DNA of 64,000 nucleotides from Novosphingobium sp. ZN18A2 (lineage in GTDB: Bacteria > Pseudomonadota > Alphaproteobacteria > Sphingomonadales > Sphingomonadaceae). A model generated the notes under the pieces. It did no database searches. It saw nothing but the letters and a program-made list of their open reading frames with translations, and was not told the origin of the DNA. The position numbers and the translations under genes were made by a program. The DNA lies in the NCBI RefSeq assembly GCF_036784765.1, contig NZ_CP136651.1, positions 1,488,001 to 1,552,000 of the forward strand. The letters are read 5' to 3'. This document shows, one piece after another, positions 56,808-64,000 of the stretch (its first letter is position 1; each line of letters begins with the position of its first letter).

Positions 56808-58331
56808 TCAGTCCAGGTGCATAACCGGTGCATCGCCGCCCCTTTTCGGGGGGCTCATGAACAGGATCAGTGGGGCGACGATCAGGGTCGTGATGAACAG
56901 CGCGTGGTAAGCGTCGGTGTAGGAAACCATGCTCGCCTGTCGGGTCACTTCCGCGTTCAGTTTCGCCAATGTGGAAGGAAGGGTGAAATCTACGCCTGGC
57001 ATTGCCTTTTGCAGCATGGGGTTGTCCGGTCGGACGCCCTCGACGAGGCGAGAATGGACGGTATCCGCGTTGCGGATCGTCATTGCCTGCAGAACGGAAA
57101 TGCCGATGGCGGAGCCGATATTGCGCACGAGCGTGAACATCGCCGCGCCTTCGTTGCGCAGGCGCGAGTCGAGCGATGAGAAGGCAATTGTCGAAAGCGG
57201 TACGAAGATCAGTCCGGTGCCGATCCCCTGGATGAAGCCGGATGAAATGACCAGGCTTTCATCCATGCCCAGCGTAAAGCCGCTCATCCGATAGGTCGAA
57301 TAGGCGGCGATTGCCATTCCTGTTCCGATCAGCAGGCGTGCGTCGACCCGCTCAATCAGTCGTCCGACGATGACCATCGATACCATTGTGCCCACGCCGC
57401 GCGGGGCGGTGACCAGACCGGTAAGGACCACAGGATATCCCATCAACCCTTCCAGCATCGGCGGAAGCAGGGCCAGGACCGAAAAGATCAGAACCCCCAG
57501 GAAGAAGCCGAGAATCGAGGAGGAGACGAAATTGCGATCCCTGAAAAGGGCCAGGTCGATGAAAGGTTCGTCTGCTGTCAGCGTGTGGACGATGAACAGA
57601 TAGAAGAAAGTCACGGCTGCGGTGGCCTCGCCGCAAATTTCCCATGAGGAAAACCAGTCCTGTTGCTGTCCTCGATCCAGCATCAGTTGGAGCGATGCAA
57701 TCGCCAGCGCCAGCAGGGTGAAACCGAACAGGTCGAGCCGCTGGGGCGCGGGAGACTTTGAATCTGTAAGGAACAGCCAGAGTCCGGCAAATGCGACGAC
57801 CCCGACCGGCAGGTTGATGTAAAACACCCATCGCCAATCAAAATTGTCCGTCAGATAGCCGCCCAGCGCCGGACCGATGATCGGGCCGAGGATCGCGCCC
57901 ATGCCCCAGATCGCCATCGCCGGGCCGTGCCGTTCGGGCGGGTTGATGTCCAGCAGAATGGCCTGGCTCATCGGCACCAGCGCAGCCCCGAAAATGCCCT
58001 GCAAAAGACGAAAACCGACCAGTTCGCCCAGACTTGTCGACAGACCGCACAGGCCCGAAGCAATGGTAAATCCGACGATCGACCATAGGATCAGCCGCTT
58101 GCGGCCGATGCGTCCGGCCAGCCAGCCGGTAAGCGGCGTCATGATCGCCGCCGCGACGATATAGCTCGTCAGTACCCAGGTGATCTGGTCCGCCGACGCC
58201 GCGACGCTGCCTTGCATATGTGGCAGCGCGACATTCGCGATGGTGCTGTCCAGCGAGTTCATCACGGTCGCCGCCATCACCGATGCGGTGATGAATGCCC
58301 GTGTCGCCGGAGCGGGGTATTGATCGTCCAT
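56808..58331 (-). CDS. DHA2 family MFS multidrug exporter (EmrB/QacA type)
   Basis: A 507-residue, 14-helix proton antiporter. It has the MFS motif A region WLAGRIGRKRLILW near residue 65. The DHA2 signature VMAATVMNSLDSTIANVALPHM is at the first helix (about residues 16-37). A GWRW-like region (DNFDWRWVFYINLPVG) lies near residue 165. It exports hydrophobic drugs or metabolites together with the HlyD adaptor encoded 1 nt upstream and the NodT channel downstream. The natural substrate is unknown. Confidence 0.94.
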   Translation of the reverse strand: MDDQYPAPATRAFITASVMAATVMNSLDSTIANVALPHMQGSVAASADQITWVLTSYIVAAAIMTPLTGWLAGRIGRKRLILWSIVGFTIASGLCGLSTSLGELVGFRLLQGIFGAALVPMSQAILLDINPPERHGPAMAIWGMGAILGPIIGPALGGYLTDNFDWRWVFYINLPVGVVAFAGLWLFLTDSKSPAPQRLDLFGFTLLALAIASLQLMLDRGQQQDWFSSWEICGEATAAVTFFYLFIVHTLTADEPFIDLALFRDRNFVSSSILGFFLGVLIFSVLALLPPMLEGLMGYPVVLTGLVTAPRGVGTMVSMVIVGRLIERVDARLLIGTGMAIAAYSTYRMSGFTLGMDESLVISSGFIQGIGTGLIFVPLSTIAFSSLDSRLRNEGAAMFTLVRNIGSAIGISVLQAMTIRNADTVHSRLVEGVRPDNPMLQKAMPGVDFTLPSTLAKLNAEVTRQASMVSYTDAYHALFITTLIVAPLILFMSPPKRGGDAPVMHLD

Positions 58332-58332
58332 C

Positions 58333-59526
58333 CTACTGGCGGGCGGCCGGCTGCCTGGGCGGGGCGTCCGGACCGAACAGCTTACGCCGATGGCCGGTAT
58401 CGACTTCCACTTCGACGCTCAGCCCTGCGTGAAGGTGCGCATCGGCAGGCAGGTTATCGAAGGAAAGCAGGACCGGCAGCCGCTGCACGACCTTCACCCA
58501 GTTCCCGGTGGCGTTCTCTGCGGGTAGCACTGAAAACGCGTTACCCGTTGCCGGGCTGAAGCTTGAGACATGAGCCTTGAGATCGAGGTCGGGATAGGCG
58601 TCTATCGTTATCGTCGCGGGCTGGCCCAGCCGCATATATTGCAGCTGGTCTTCCTTGAAGTTCGCTTCCACCCAGATGCGCGTTCCCGCTTCCATGAAGA
58701 CGGGCCTGCCGGCGGTGACGAAATCGCCCACCTGCAACTGGTCCACCTTGGCCACGACGCCGTCCTGCGCCGCGCGGACCACGGTATAGCCAAGATCCAG
58801 CTTCGCCTGGTCGAGGACCGCCTGGGCAGCGCGAACCGAAGGCTGGCTGCTTAAAGGAGCCGAGGCATTGCCGGACAGTTTTGCCTGGATCGAGGCGTTC
58901 TGTTGTTCGACCGTCCGCACGTTTTCGCGGGCCGTCCGTGCCGCCAATACCGCCTGTTCATACTGGTTCTGGCTGGAGATGCCTTCGGCCAGCAACTCCT
59001 TCTGCCGGGCCATCTCGCTTTCGGCATAACTCGTCTGCGATTGGGCGGCTGCCAGCTGCGCCTGTCCCTTGCGCAAGTCCGCCCGCTGTGACGATACTTG
59101 CGTTTTTGCATCGGCAAGGTCCGCCTCGGCTTTGGCCACGCGCGCCTGGAAGGGGGCTGGGTCGATGCGAAACAGCACTTGTCCCTTGGTGACGCGCTGG
59201 TTGTCGTGAACGGCAACCGAGATGACCCGACCGCTGATGTCCGGGCTCACCGAAACGAGGCCCGTTTGCAGGAATGCGTCGTCGGTCGATTCGTAACGCC
59301 CGCCGCTGAGATAGACGTAAAGCCCGCCCACGAGGAGAACGACAGGGGCGAGCATGAGCAGCGCCTTGCGATACTTCTTCAGGCCGCCGCGTTGTTTTGT
59401 CTGTTCGTCCGGCGATGTTTCGGCGCTGGTCGATTCCGAAAACGCCGGGTCTGTGCTCCATTCGTCTCCTAGCACATCGTGGCCTTGTGCCGGACGTGTT
59501 TCCTCCAACGGAGATGATTGCTCCAC
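58333..59526 (-). CDS. HlyD/EmrA family membrane fusion protein
   Basis: A 397-residue periplasmic adaptor. A membrane anchor LLMLAPVVLLVGGLYVYLSG lies near residues 52-71. The biotinyl/lipoyl-like half follows (DISGRVISVAVHDNQRVTKG). A long coiled-coil hairpin spans about residues 135-215 (Gln/Ala-rich), then the second lipoyl half and beta-barrel. Start is GTG 59526 with AAGGAAT 7 nt upstream. First gene of the efflux operon, divergent from the LysR gene. Confidence 0.93.
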   Translation of the reverse strand: MEQSSPLEETRPAQGHDVLGDEWSTDPAFSESTSAETSPDEQTKQRGGLKKYRKALLMLAPVVLLVGGLYVYLSGGRYESTDDAFLQTGLVSVSPDISGRVISVAVHDNQRVTKGQVLFRIDPAPFQARVAKAEADLADAKTQVSSQRADLRKGQAQLAAAQSQTSYAESEMARQKELLAEGISSQNQYEQAVLAARTARENVRTVEQQNASIQAKLSGNASAPLSSQPSVRAAQAVLDQAKLDLGYTVVRAAQDGVVAKVDQLQVGDFVTAGRPVFMEAGTRIWVEANFKEDQLQYMRLGQPATITIDAYPDLDLKAHVSSFSPATGNAFSVLPAENATGNWVKVVQRLPVLLSFDNLPADAHLHAGLSVEVEVDTGHRRKLFGPDAPPRQPAARQ

Positions 59527-59636
59527 TTGCGGGATTCCTTGCGACGATTGATAGACGATGTTCTGCCTGAGGGCTTGAAGACCGCCGGTATAGTGCGTCG
59601 CAATAATTTATCTAATGGCGATTTGGCCGATATGAT

Positions 59637-59651
59637 ATGAACAGAATTCAT
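59637..59651. promoter_or_regulatory. candidate LysR operator (T-N11-A) overlapping the lysR start
   Basis: ATGAA-CAGAA-TTCAT is an inverted repeat fitting the T-N11-A pattern of LysR-family sites. It overlaps the regulator's start codon in the 123-bp divergent region with the efflux operon, which would suit autorepression plus control of the pump. Confidence 0.4.
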
Positions 59652-60561
59652 GAAACAGATTGATCTCAACCTCCTGCAAACTTTCGATGCCCTGTTCGAA
59701 TTGCGCAGCACCACGCGCGCTGCCGATCGGCTAGGGTTGACCCAATCCGCCGTAAGCCATGCATTGCGCCGGTTGCGCGCCGCGTTCCAGGACCCGCTGT
59801 TCGTGCGATCGGGCCGATCCCTGCAACCAACCGCCAGGGCCGTGGAAATGGCGCCGGAAATTCATGCGGGCCTGGTTCGGTTGAGAAACGCGCTGACGCC
59901 GGGCGAATTCGATCCCGCGACTGCCCGGCGCACGTTCACGCTGGCGGTGGGTTCCTATTTCTGCACGCTTATTGCCCCGCAGTTGATCGCATGGGGGCGC
60001 AGGGCTGCCCCCGGTGTTACGTTTCGGCTGGTTCCGCCCGACAAGGATTTGCCGGCAATGCTGGAGGACGGATCGGTCGATCTGGCGGTCGGCCTGTTCG
60101 ATCAAGTACCCGATCGCTTTGTGACCGAGCCGCTGTTTTCGGACGAATTCGCCTGGATCGCGGCATCGGATCATCCGCTTGCCTCCCGTCGCCCGGTCAC
60201 GGTTGCCGATCTTGAGGCAGCGCATCACCTGCAGATCGGCACCGCGCATCCGTTCGGTTTGCCCAGCGCCTTGATTGAAACACGCCAGGTGTCCGATGTC
60301 GGAGGGGCGCAACGCGTATTCGACATGGATGCCAGGGCGGTCGTTTACGATGCCCAGACGGCGATTGCCGCCGTAAGCGAGAGTGAGCTTATCGCGCAGG
60401 TTCCGCGCCGCCTGGCGACCAGGGTCGGTCGGGGCATGGGGGTGGTTTGTCTCGACACGCCGGCGCGTTCGGTCAGGTTCACCATGATGGCGCTGTGGCA
60501 AGGCAGGTTGCGCCAGGATGCGGGTATCCTGTGGCTGCTTAACCGGCTGAAGGAAATATAG
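59650..60561 (+). CDS. LysR family transcriptional regulator
   Basis: A 303-residue regulator. The N-terminal helix-turn-helix (DLNLLQTFDALFELRSTTRA, ADRLGLTQSAVSHALRRLRA) is of the NodD/LeuO-like subgroup. It continues with DPLFVRSGRSLQPTARA and a periplasmic-binding-protein-type effector domain from about residue 92. It is divergent from the HlyD-MFS-NodT operon and most likely controls it. The inducer is unknown. Confidence 0.92.
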   Translation: MKQIDLNLLQTFDALFELRSTTRAADRLGLTQSAVSHALRRLRAAFQDPLFVRSGRSLQPTARAVEMAPEIHAGLVRLRNALTPGEFDPATARRTFTLAVGSYFCTLIAPQLIAWGRRAAPGVTFRLVPPDKDLPAMLEDGSVDLAVGLFDQVPDRFVTEPLFSDEFAWIAASDHPLASRRPVTVADLEAAHHLQIGTAHPFGLPSALIETRQVSDVGGAQRVFDMDARAVVYDAQTAIAAVSESELIAQVPRRLATRVGRGMGVVCLDTPARSVRFTMMALWQGRLRQDAGILWLLNRLKEI

Positions 60562-60600
60562 CGTCGGGGCAGGGCGGATGGCTTGATCGACTCAAAAATA

Positions 60601-60615
60601 GAACATAAAGAGAAC
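60601..60615 (+). promoter_or_regulatory. LexA-type SOS box (GAAC-N7-GAAC) before imuA
   Basis: GAACATAAAGAGAAC is an exact match to the alphaproteobacterial LexA site, a direct repeat GAAC-N7-GAAC (GTTC-N7-GTTC on the other strand). It ends 2 nt before the imuA start codon, so LexA binding would block initiation of this DNA-damage cassette. Confidence 0.9.
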
Positions 60616-60617
60616 AA

Positions 60618-61400
60618 ATGAGAGTCGCCCAAGCCCCGTTCCACAAGTGCGAATCGCAGATTGCAGAGTCTCGCTGGCCAAGCGGAGCGGCATCGCTCGA
60701 TGCGGCGCTGGCGGGCGGCTTCGCCTGTGGCCGGGTGCATGAAGTCTATGCGGCGGAGGCCGATGATGCTGCCGCCGCCGCAGGCTTCGTGGCCGCGCTT
60801 GCCAGCGGCATGAGCGAGGATCGGAGGCGCCCCCTGTTGTGGTTGCGCACACGGCGTGACGCGGGCCGCACCGGCACGCTCCAGGCAAATGGCTGGGCAG
60901 AGCTGGGCGGGCGGCCAGAACGCTGCCTGTTCGGCCTTGTGGCTGACGAAAAGATGTTGTTGCGCGCGGCAGTCGATGCCTTGCGCAGCGCCGCGCCGGG
61001 TGCCGTGGTGATAGAGGGATGGGGGAAGATGTCGGGGCTGGACCTGACGGCGAGCCGCCGCCTTGTCCTTGCCGCCGAAAAATCGGGCGTGCCGCTGTTT
61101 GTGCTGCGGATAGATGCCTGCCCTTCGTCCAGCGCGGCGCAGACCCGCTGGCAGGTGTCCGCCGCTCCGTCGCGCGCCTTGCCCGGCCATGCGCCGGGAC
61201 GGCCCGTTTTCGCCATCGAATTGCTCCGCCAGCGTTCGGGTCCGGCGGGCCTCGCCTGGAAACTGGAGTGGAACCGTGATCAACGCATGTTCCGGGAAGC
61301 GTCGCTATCTGGCGCTGTGGTTCCCGTTCCTGCCGGCGGAGCGGCTGCGGATTCACGCGCCGGAACGATTCGCCCCGTCATCGGACGACGCGCCGCCTGA
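60618..61400 (+). CDS. imuA: ImuA family protein (SOS mutasome, RecA/SulA-like)
   Basis: A 260-residue RecA-like accessory protein of the ImuA-ImuB-DnaE2 translesion system. Recognisable parts are WPSGAASLDAALAGGFACGR near residue 21, VHEVYAAEADDAAAAAGF, RPLLWLRTRRDAGRTG, and the late RWQVSAAPSRALPG and WKLEWNRDQ. It may help recruit the polymerase. It is directly under the SOS box. Its 3' end overlaps imuB by 125 nt in a different frame, a long overlap that couples the two. Confidence 0.9.
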   Translation: MRVAQAPFHKCESQIAESRWPSGAASLDAALAGGFACGRVHEVYAAEADDAAAAAGFVAALASGMSEDRRRPLLWLRTRRDAGRTGTLQANGWAELGGRPERCLFGLVADEKMLLRAAVDALRSAAPGAVVIEGWGKMSGLDLTASRRLVLAAEKSGVPLFVLRIDACPSSSAAQTRWQVSAAPSRALPGHAPGRPVFAIELLRQRSGPAGLAWKLEWNRDQRMFREASLSGAVVPVPAGGAAADSRAGTIRPVIGRRAA

Positions 61401-62856
61401 TACACCGCTTGTCCTTGTTACCAAGGTCAAGGGCGCACTGCGGCTGGCCGCGGTGGATGCGCGCGCGCGCGCGCTCGGCCTCGCGCCGGGGCTGGGCCTT
61501 GCGGATGCGCGGGCCCGCCATCCGGACCTTGCCATTGCCAAATGGAACGAAGAGGCCGACCGTCACTGGCTGGATCGCCTGGCGCGCCGCTGTATCGGCT
61601 GGTCGCCGCTTGTCACCGCCATGCCGCCCGATGCCATCGTGCTCGACATTGCCGGGGCCGGGCATCTGTTCGGCGGCGAGACGAGGCTTGCCACCCAAGC
61701 GGAGGAAACGTTCGTCGGCACCGGGATGACCGTGCGGATCGCCTGCGCCGATACTGCCGAGGCGGCATTGGCGCTTGCCTGCCATGCACCGCTGCCGGTG
61801 CGTGACGAATACGATGCGATCCGCGCCTTGCCGATCGCGGCACTGGGGCTGGAGCCGGACGGTTCGACCGCACTGCGCCGCGCCGGGCTCAGGACCGTGG
61901 GCGATGTCGCGGCGCGCCCCGCGGCGTCCATTGCCGCGCGTTTCGGGGCGGAAGCGATCATCGCGCTGCGCCGCCTTACTGGCGAGGAGCAGGCGCCGAT
62001 CCCCGCGCTTTCCCAGCCCGAACCGCTGCGCTTCCAGCGCCGCTTCGCAGAGCCTGTCAGCCACCGGTCGGCGATCGCCAACTGCTTCCTCGAGCTGTTG
62101 CGGGAGGCGGCGCAAGTGCTGGAAGAACGCGGGCTGGGCGGGCGCGCCTTCCTTCTGGTGCTCGAACGCAGTGATGGCGCGCGCCAGCGCCTTGAAATCG
62201 AAACCGGCCGGCCCACGCGCGATCCCGCGCCGGTGCTGCGCCTGTTCGACGAACGTATCGCGGCACTGGCCGACCCTCTCGATCCCGGTTTCGGCTATGA
62301 CCGTATCGTGCTCCATGTCGGCGTGACCGAGCCACTCGCCCCTGCGCAGCCTGCGCTCGATGGCGAGGAACGGGCCGGGGCCGCGCTTTGCGATCTGGTC
62401 GACCGGCTGAGTACGCGGCTGGGGGCGGACGCCTTGCAACGGCTGGAACCGGGCGACAGCCACATCCCCGAACAGGCCCAGCTTGCCTTCCCCGCGATCC
62501 GCGTGCGCGCACCGGTGCGCTGGCCCGCGCCGCCACCGGACGAACCGCCGATGCGCCCGCTGTTCCTGTTCGATCCGCCGCAGCCGATCGAAGTTATCGC
62601 CGAAGTGCCCGACGGCCCGCCGCATCGCTTCCGCTGGCGGCGCAAGTTGCACGAAGTGCGGCTTTACGAAGGGCCGGAACGCATCGCTGCCGAATGGTGG
62701 CGGCGCAAGGGGGGAGAGCATCCCGGCAAGGGCGGGATGACGCGCGACTATTACCGCGTAGAGGATGTGCGTGGACGGCGTTACTGGGTGTTCCGCCACG
62801 GCCTTTACGAAGAAAAGCCCGATCCGCGCTGGTATCTGCACGGCCTGTTCGCATGA
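61276..62856 (+). CDS. imuB: ImuB, Y-family DNA polymerase-like protein
   Basis: A 526-residue inactive-type Y-family polymerase that bridges DnaE2 to the beta clamp. It starts at GTG 61276, giving the conserved RRYLALWFPFLPAERLRIH beginning. It continues with DARARALGLAPGLGLADARA, an AGHLFGGE region and a thumb/little finger, and ends YLHGLFA. The acidic metal-binding residues of active Y polymerases appear absent, as is usual for ImuB. The start inside imuA is the only one that keeps the conserved N-terminus. The 3' end enters the 35-bp tandem repeat. Confidence 0.92.
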   Translation: MINACSGKRRYLALWFPFLPAERLRIHAPERFAPSSDDAPPDTPLVLVTKVKGALRLAAVDARARALGLAPGLGLADARARHPDLAIAKWNEEADRHWLDRLARRCIGWSPLVTAMPPDAIVLDIAGAGHLFGGETRLATQAEETFVGTGMTVRIACADTAEAALALACHAPLPVRDEYDAIRALPIAALGLEPDGSTALRRAGLRTVGDVAARPAASIAARFGAEAIIALRRLTGEEQAPIPALSQPEPLRFQRRFAEPVSHRSAIANCFLELLREAAQVLEERGLGGRAFLLVLERSDGARQRLEIETGRPTRDPAPVLRLFDERIAALADPLDPGFGYDRIVLHVGVTEPLAPAQPALDGEERAGAALCDLVDRLSTRLGADALQRLEPGDSHIPEQAQLAFPAIRVRAPVRWPAPPPDEPPMRPLFLFDPPQPIEVIAEVPDGPPHRFRWRRKLHEVRLYEGPERIAAEWWRRKGGEHPGKGGMTRDYYRVEDVRGRRYWVFRHGLYEEKPDPRWYLHGLFA

Positions 62857-62926
62857 GCGAAGAGGTCCACAAAAATGGCCTGTTCGCATGAGCGAAGAGG
62901 TCCACGAAAATGGCCTGTTCGCATGA
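62842..62926 (+). repeat. 35-bp tandem repeat (2.4 copies) at the imuB/dnaE2 junction, with two mini-ORFs
   Basis: Copies start at 62842, 62877 and 62912 (partial, 15 bp); the two full copies differ at one base. Each contains GCATGA. As a result imuB's stop overlaps an ATG (62853) opening a 12-codon frame (MSEEVHKNGLFA), whose stop overlaps the next ATG (62888, MSEEVHENGLFA), whose stop overlaps the dnaE2 ATG (62923). The unit carries AAGAGG, a plausible ribosome-binding site. The repeat thus preserves coupling through a chain of ATGA overlaps. Translation of the mini-frames is untested. Confidence 0.9.
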
Positions 62927-64000
62927 ACGCCGAACCCGCTTTCGCGGAACTGGCCGCGGCGACCAACTATTCGTTCCTGCGCGGCGCCTCGCATCCGGCC
63001 GAGATGGTCGAACGCGCCTGGCAACTCGGCATGACGGGCATTGGTATCGCCGACCGCAACACCGTGGCGGGCGTGGTTCGCGCGCACATGGCGTGGCGCA
63101 GGATCGGCGGCACGACGAGCGGGTTGCGTCTCGTCACCGGAGCGCGACTGGCCTTTGCCGACGGCACGGAAGACGTGATCGCCTATCCCGCCACGCGCCA
63201 CGGCTGGGGACGGCTGACGCGTCTGCTGACGCTGGGGAACCGCCGCGCCGAAAAAGGTGACTGCATCCTGCGTCTCCCGGACCTGCTCGATCATGCAGAC
63301 GACTTGTTGCTGATTGCCACCGGGCGTGACCGGCAGATGCTTGACCGGTTGGCCGAAGCCCGCGCCGGTGCGGTGTGGCTGGCTGCGACGATGCACCGTT
63401 CCGGGGCCGATGCGCGGCGATTGGTCGAGGCGCAGGCGCTGGCCAGTGCGGCCAGGGTGCCTCTCCTTGCTACCAACGACGCGCTTTATGCGAAGCCAGA
63501 AGCGCGGGTGCTGCACGATGTCGTTACCTGCATGCGCGAAGGGGCGAGCGTGCAAACGGCGGGCCGCCGTCTTGCCGCCAATGCCGAACGACACCTGAAG
63601 CCGCCGGCCGAGATGGCGCGCCTGTTCGCCGCCTGTCCCGAAGCGATCGCGGCGAGCGGCGATATTCTTGGCCGCATTGTATTCACGCTTGACGACTTGC
63701 GTTACGAATATCCGCACGAGCCGGTGCCCGAAGGCTGGGAGCCGCAAGGCTGGCTGGAACACCTGGTGACGGAAGGCGCCCGCGCACACTTCCCCGATGG
63801 CCTGCCCGATGCCTATCGCCGCGCGCTGGACGAAGAGTTCCGGCTGATCCGCGCGCGCGGTTATGCTTGTTATTTCCTCACCGTGCATGACGTGGTGCGC
63901 CATGCGCGCAGCCTCGATCCACCGATCCTGTGCCAGGGGCGCGGATCGGCGGCGAATTCGCTGGTCTGCTATCTGCTGGGCGTGACCCCGATCGACCCGG
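62923..64000 (+). CDS. dnaE2: error-prone DNA polymerase DnaE2 (ImuC), N-terminal part
   Basis: The frame opens at ATG 62923 and runs past the right edge (about 359 residues visible of roughly 1,050-1,100 expected). It starts with the PHP domain of C-family polymerases (FAELAAATNYSFLRGASHPA, then LGMTGIGIADRNTVAGVVRA). Further on are PLLATNDALYAKPEARVLHD and the DnaE2-typical CQGRGSAANSLVCYLLGV near the edge. Third gene of the SOS mutasome; ImuA and ImuB are its partners in translesion synthesis. Its start overlaps the second mini-frame's stop. Confidence 0.95.
   Translation, partial: MNAEPAFAELAAATNYSFLRGASHPAEMVERAWQLGMTGIGIADRNTVAGVVRAHMAWRRIGGTTSGLRLVTGARLAFADGTEDVIAYPATRHGWGRLTRLLTLGNRRAEKGDCILRLPDLLDHADDLLLIATGRDRQMLDRLAEARAGAVWLAATMHRSGADARRLVEAQALASAARVPLLATNDALYAKPEARVLHDVVTCMREGASVQTAGRRLAANAERHLKPPAEMARLFAACPEAIAASGDILGRIVFTLDDLRYEYPHEPVPEGWEPQGWLEHLVTEGARAHFPDGLPDAYRRALDEEFRLIRARGYACYFLTVHDVVRHARSLDPPILCQGRGSAANSLVCYLLGVTPIDP

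Noticed and set aside
61378..63903. 841-codon minus-strand frame opposite imuB and dnaE2
   Set aside because: Shadow of the two well-recognised plus-strand genes; low-complexity Arg/Gly/Ala translation.

Overview
The window is one continuous stretch of high-GC, densely coding chromosome from an alphaproteobacterium, most likely a sphingomonad (Sphingomonadales, Novosphingobium/Erythrobacter-like). The evidence is an Entner-Doudoroff block (pgl-edd-glk), two TonB-dependent receptors, two-subunit pyruvate dehydrogenase E1 with a lipoyl domain fused to the beta chain, TrmFO, Flp/Tad pilus genes, and an imuA-imuB-dnaE2 mutasome behind an alphaproteobacterial GAAC-N7-GAAC SOS box. The species cannot be fixed from sequence alone. 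I see no prophage, insertion sequence, CRISPR array or rRNA operon.

Layout. 1-3.2 kb: sugar catabolism (end of pgl, edd, glk). 3.3-10.9 kb: an SDR, then methylmalonyl-CoA epimerase, an enoyl-CoA hydratase/isomerase, methylmalonyl-CoA mutase, an O-acetylhomoserine sulfhydrylase-like enzyme and the biotin subunit of propionyl-CoA carboxylase, i.e. most of a propionyl-CoA to succinyl-CoA route (the carboxylase beta subunit is not here). 10.9-19 kb: housekeeping genes (CsaA-like, DUF488, peptide transporter, aroB-aroK, a secreted unknown, xerD, accA). 19-32 kb: two Flp pilin genes, mutT, tRNA-Arg(ACG), a three-gene oxidative set (SDR, esterase, Baeyer-Villiger monooxygenase), pdhA-pdhB, and a six-gene TadE/TadG cluster. 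In that cluster the VWA-domain TadG is interrupted by an in-frame TGA 48 codons before its natural end.

32-41 kb: small unknowns, trmFO, a YhhN/TMEM86 membrane protein, DUF952, a TauD-type dioxygenase, gyrA and a secreted TPR protein. 41-51 kb is the most accessory-looking part: a MarR regulator, a TonB-dependent receptor, a small secreted protein, a BTAD/SARP-like winged-helix regulator with a membrane anchor, and then an outer-membrane barrel plus a processive family-2 glycosyltransferase facing a GGDEF diguanylate cyclase. I read the last three as a candidate minimal c-di-GMP-controlled exopolysaccharide synthesis and export locus. 51-55 kb: a TonB receptor translationally coupled to a secreted M19 dipeptidase. 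55-60.6 kb: an EmrA/EmrB/NodT-type tripartite efflux operon with a divergent LysR regulator. 60.6-64 kb: SOS box, imuA, imuB and the start of dnaE2; a 35-bp tandem duplication at the imuB/dnaE2 junction creates two 12-residue mini-reading frames chained by ATGA overlaps.
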